Positions 61,157-64,000 of a stretch of 64,000 bases of DNA are shown in pieces. Positions within the stretch are counted from its first letter, which is position 1. Every line of letters starts with the position of its first letter. The position numbers and the translations under genes are program-made. The DNA is from Geomicrobium sp. JCM 19039 (GTDB taxonomy: Bacteria > Bacillota > Bacilli > Bacillales > Marinococcaceae): positions 42,759 to 106,758 of the forward strand of contig NZ_BAXB01000015.1 of NCBI RefSeq assembly GCF_000698145.1, written 5' to 3'. The notes beneath the pieces are model-generated. The model was not told the origin of the DNA, searched no databases, and worked only from the letters and a program-made list of their open reading frames with translations.

Positions 61157-62628
61157 TTGAACGTAAACATGTACATTAATGGAGAGTGGACCGATGCGGT
61201 TCACGGTTCTAAACGAGACATTATAAATCCTTACAATCAGGAAGTTATTGCAACGACTTCAGAGGGAACACGTGAAGATACTGAACGAGCGATTAAAGCC
61301 GCAAGAATTGCTTTTGATTCTGGAGGGTGGAGCAACACACCAGCAGGAGAGCGCGGAAAAATTGTGAATGAGATTGGAAGGCTCATTCGAGAAGACAAAG
61401 AAGAGCTAGCTCGTCTAGAAACTTTGGACACAGGCAAGACGATTGAAGAAAGTCGCGGAGACATGGACGACATTGCCGATGTATTTGAGTACTTCGGTGG
61501 ATTAGCAGATAAAGATGGCGGAGAAGTCATCCCAAGTCCAATCCCAGACTCAACGAGTAAAGTCGTTCGAGAGCCAATTGGCGTATGTGGCCAAATTACA
61601 CCGTGGAATTACCCATTGTTGCAAGCTGCGTGGAAGTTAGCGCCAGCACTTGCTGCAGGAAACACACTTGTCATGAAGCCAAGTGAAATTACACCACTCA
61701 CAACAGTACGTGTGTTTGAACTTTTTGAACGAGCAGGTCTGCCAAAAGGAGTAGCCAACTCGTACTCGGAGCGGGAGCAGAAGTCGGAGCGCCTTTATCG
61801 GAGAGCTTGGACGTAGATCTTGTTTCATTTACAGGCGGTATTGAGACAGGGAAAACGATCATGCGTTCAGCGAGTGACAATGTAAAGAAAATCGCACTTG
61901 AACTTGGTGGTAAAAACCCGAACATCGTGTTTGCGGATGCGGACTTTGAAACAGCCGTTGACCAAGCGTTAAATGCAGCCTTTTTCCACGGAGGTCAAGT
62001 ATGTTCGGCAGGTTCACGGTTACTCGTAGAAGAATCGATTCACGATACGTTCGTTGATGAGCTCATTAAACGAGCAAGCCGTATCAAGCTTGGAAATGGA
62101 TTTGATGACACGACTGAATCGGGTCCCCTTATTTCAGCAGAGCATCGCGAGAAAGTTGAAGGGTATATTGACGTCGGTATGAATGAAGGGGCAACACTTG
62201 CTGTCGGTGGTAAACGACCTGAAGGCAAAGAGTTTGAGAATGGGTTCTTCTTTGAGCCAACGATCTTTACAAACTGCACGGCTGACATGCGCATCGTACA
62301 AGAAGAGATTTTTGGTCCGGTCATTACTGTGGAGACGTTCACAACAAAAGAAGAAGCCATTGAGCGAGCCAATGATACGATTTATGGCCTTGCCGGTGCT
62401 GTATTCTCAAATGACATCGCCAAAGCAGAAGAAGTAGCTGAACAACTCCGCATGGGGACGGTATGGATTAATGATTTCCACCCATACTTCGCACAAGCGC
62501 CATGGGGTGGGTATAAGCAATCTGGATTTGGTCGTGAGCTTGGCAAGATCGGACTCGAAGAATATACAGAAGTGAAGCATATTTTCCGTAACCAGAAACC
62601 AGCCCCAGTGAAATGGTTTAATTCCTAA
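61157..62628 (+). CDS. gbsA: Betaine aldehyde dehydrogenase GbsA, frameshifted
   Basis: Oxidises betaine aldehyde to glycine betaine with NAD(P)+. TTG 61157 is chosen (AAAGGAG 9 nt upstream). GVCGQITPWNYPLLQAAWKLAPALAAGNTLVMKPSE is in the first frame; LELGGKNPN (Glu), GGQVCSAGSR (Cys) and PWGGYKQSGFGRELG are in the second. At about 61755 one base is missing; repaired, the link reads GVANLVLGAGAEVGAPLSE. About 490 residues. Cotranscribed with gbsB. Confidence 0.94.
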
Positions 62629-62657
62629 TATATCTACGATGAAGGAGAGATTTAGAC

Positions 62658-63866
62658 ATGAGTATGCACATGAAAGTTGAATCAATGCTTGGCTATCATA
62701 CATTTGAGGTACCTACAGCGATTAAGCACGGAATCGGTGCCATTCAATATTTAGGAGAAGAAGTAAAAAATCTCGGCGCGTCAAAAGTCATGCTCGTTAC
62801 GGATCCGGGAATTTATAATGCAGGCGTGACAAAGCCTGTTGAAGAAAGCTTAAAGGCAGCTGGAGTTGATGTAGCCGTATTTAATCGCGTAGAACCGAAT
62901 CCTCCAACGCGTTTAATTGGTGAAGGTTCAACATTCTACAAAGAAAACGGTTGTGATGGACTCGTTGCTGTAGGCGGTGGATCTTCTATGGACACAGCAA
63001 AAGCTGTTGGGGTAGAAGTTTCTCATGAAGGTACGGTATTGGATTATGAGGCTGCAGAAGGCAAGAAGCCACTTGAAAACCGCATTCCACCACTGGCAAC
63101 CATCCCAACCACAGCGGGTACAGGTTCAGAAGTGACACAGTGGGCAGTAATTACTGATGAAAAGCGTGAATACAAGTTTAATACAGGGGGGCCGTTGATC
63201 GCTGCACACTTGACGATCATTGACCCGAAACTCCATGTTTCTATGCCACCACACGTTACCGCTATGACAGGCATTGATGCCATTGCTCACGCAGTGGAGT
63301 GCTACACGATGAAATATGCACAACCCGTAACAGATGCTGTTGCGCTTCTAGCGATCGAGTATGCTGCAACATACATTCGCCGTGCGTTTGCGGACGGTGA
63401 AGATCTTGAAGCTCGTTACGGGATGTCTCAATCTGCGATGCTTGCCGGTCTTTCTTACGGTAGCGAATCTGCAGGAGCTGCGCATGCGATGAGTCAATCA
63501 CTTGGTGGAATTGTGCCGGTCGCACACGGACAATGTGTGGCAGCGATGATGGGACCTGTTATGGAGTTCAACTGGAAAGGTGCACCAGGTCGCTTTGCAA
63601 GAATCGCACAAGCTTTCGGCATTAATACTGCTGATCTGTCGACTGAGGAAGCTGCAAAAGCAGCCGTTGACTATATGTATAACCTCGTTGAAGAATTGGA
63701 AGTTCCGACGCTTGAAGAACAAGGCGTTGACCCAACACAAGTCGAGCGCTGGTCAAAAGCTGCCATGGATGATCCGCAAACGATTGGAAATCCAAGAGAC
63801 CTTACCGTTTCTGATTACGAGTGGATTTATAAGCGTTGCTTCAATCAAGTTGAGAAAACAATATAA
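62658..63866 (+). CDS. gbsB: Choline dehydrogenase GbsB (type III, iron-dependent alcohol dehydrogenase)
   Basis: Oxidises choline to betaine aldehyde. 402 residues, intact. Iron-ADH signature: GGGSSMDTAKAVGV, IPTTAGTGSEVTQWAVI, and metal ligands in TGIDAIAHAVECY and GAAHAMSQSLGG...VAHGQC. AAGGAGAG precedes ATG 62658. Together with GbsA it supplies glycine betaine for osmoprotection. Confidence 0.95.
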   Translation: MSMHMKVESMLGYHTFEVPTAIKHGIGAIQYLGEEVKNLGASKVMLVTDPGIYNAGVTKPVEESLKAAGVDVAVFNRVEPNPPTRLIGEGSTFYKENGCDGLVAVGGGSSMDTAKAVGVEVSHEGTVLDYEAAEGKKPLENRIPPLATIPTTAGTGSEVTQWAVITDEKREYKFNTGGPLIAAHLTIIDPKLHVSMPPHVTAMTGIDAIAHAVECYTMKYAQPVTDAVALLAIEYAATYIRRAFADGEDLEARYGMSQSAMLAGLSYGSESAGAAHAMSQSLGGIVPVAHGQCVAAMMGPVMEFNWKGAPGRFARIAQAFGINTADLSTEEAAKAAVDYMYNLVEELEVPTLEEQGVDPTQVERWSKAAMDDPQTIGNPRDLTVSDYEWIYKRCFNQVEKTI

Positions 63867-63868
63867 TG

Positions 63869-63910
63869 AAAAAAGCCGACCGTCTCACTGTGAGACGGTC
63901 GGCTTTTTTT
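63869..63910 (+). terminator. Terminator after gbsAB
   Basis: A 20-bp perfect stem around a single-base centre (63869-63888 with 63890-63909), with GC core GCCGACCGTCTCAC and A and T runs at the ends. Confidence 0.92.
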
Positions 63911-63914
63911 GAGA

Positions 63915-64000
63915 ATGAAACTATATGGGATGAACTTAATATTTTGCTTATTTGCCCTATTGACTTTTGCTTACCAGTACAAGCGGATGATTGCACTCCA
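63915..64000 (+). CDS. Possible 5' end of a membrane or secreted protein, cut by window edge
   Basis: An open frame from ATG 63915 to the edge encodes a basic start and hydrophobic stretch (MNLIFCLFALLTFAYQYKR) like a signal or anchor segment. No clear ribosome-binding site precedes it, and only 28 codons are visible. Confidence 0.3.
   Translation, partial: MKLYGMNLIFCLFALLTFAYQYKRMIAL

Overview
The window reads as chromosome from a member of the Bacillaceae. Three blocks have the gene order known from Bacillus subtilis: moxR-like ATPase / DUF58 / transglutaminase / guaA (yeaC-yeaD-yebA-guaA); pbuG ... yebE-yebG followed by the complete purEKBCSQLFMNHD operon; and queCDEF. A choline-to-glycine-betaine module (gbsR, gbsA, gbsB plus an OpuAC-type binding lipoprotein), an Na+/H+ antiporter-family protein and very acidic lipoproteins fit a salt- or alkali-tolerant lifestyle. 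I cannot name the genus from sequence alone.

Layout. 1-8.7 kb: an aminoglycoside nucleotidyltransferase-like gene cut by the window edge, transporters (MFS, YuiF-like, YitT-like), an MDR dehydrogenase, two GNAT acetyltransferases and heme O synthase. 8.9-14.9 kb: the moxR-DUF58-transglutaminase-guaA block. 14.9-17.3 kb: an AT-rich two-gene island lying between two copies of a 14-bp direct repeat, one of them being the last codons of guaA. 17.5-23.3 kb: further accessory genes (HAD-IIIA phosphatase plus methyltransferase, a broken Nudix gene, a Rap-like TPR protein, a GNAT, a FrnE-type DsbA). 23.4-25.5 kb: PurR-box and purine-riboswitch controlled pbuG, then a degenerate Cu/Zn-SOD-like protein. 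25.6-35.3 kb: a secreted serine hydrolase with an extra C-terminal domain, csaA, tRNA-Ala, paiB, a methyltransferase, queCDEF, a 1-kb non-coding stretch and a polysaccharide deacetylase. 35.6-39.1 kb: an acidic repeat lipoprotein, a type III polyketide synthase with its methyltransferase partner, yebE, yebG and a DHFR-like protein. 39.7-52.7 kb: the purine operon with its own PurR boxes and riboswitch. 52.9-57.4 kb: a broken MBL hydrolase, a DUF418 membrane protein, and an Hsp33-like chaperone with a MerR/TipAS regulator behind a 19-bp-spacer promoter. 57.4-64 kb: aldehyde dehydrogenase, an unknown gene and the glycine-betaine genes.

How the genes work together. pbuG (uptake of hypoxanthine/guanine), the pur operon (IMP synthesis) and guaA (XMP to GMP) form one purine economy; pbuG and purE share equally spaced PurR boxes and guanine-class aptamers. 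queCDEF makes preQ1 for tRNA queuosine. gbsA and gbsB convert choline to glycine betaine, and the same GTTTAA-N6-TTAAAC dyad sits at both the gbsA and opuAC-like promoters, suggesting one regulon under GbsR.

A caution runs through the whole window: more than twenty genes, including guaA, purL, purF, purN and purD, are split by what look like single-base losses with homology continuing in another frame. That is the signature of an error-prone draft assembly rather than of mass gene decay. I annotate such genes over their full span as CDS and flag the break. Only two genes (a Nudix protein and an MBL hydrolase) carry in-frame nonsense codons and are called pseudogenes. The best candidate for an undescribed system is the guaA-associated two-gene island (15331-17006); second is the Hsp33-like/MerR-TipAS pair.
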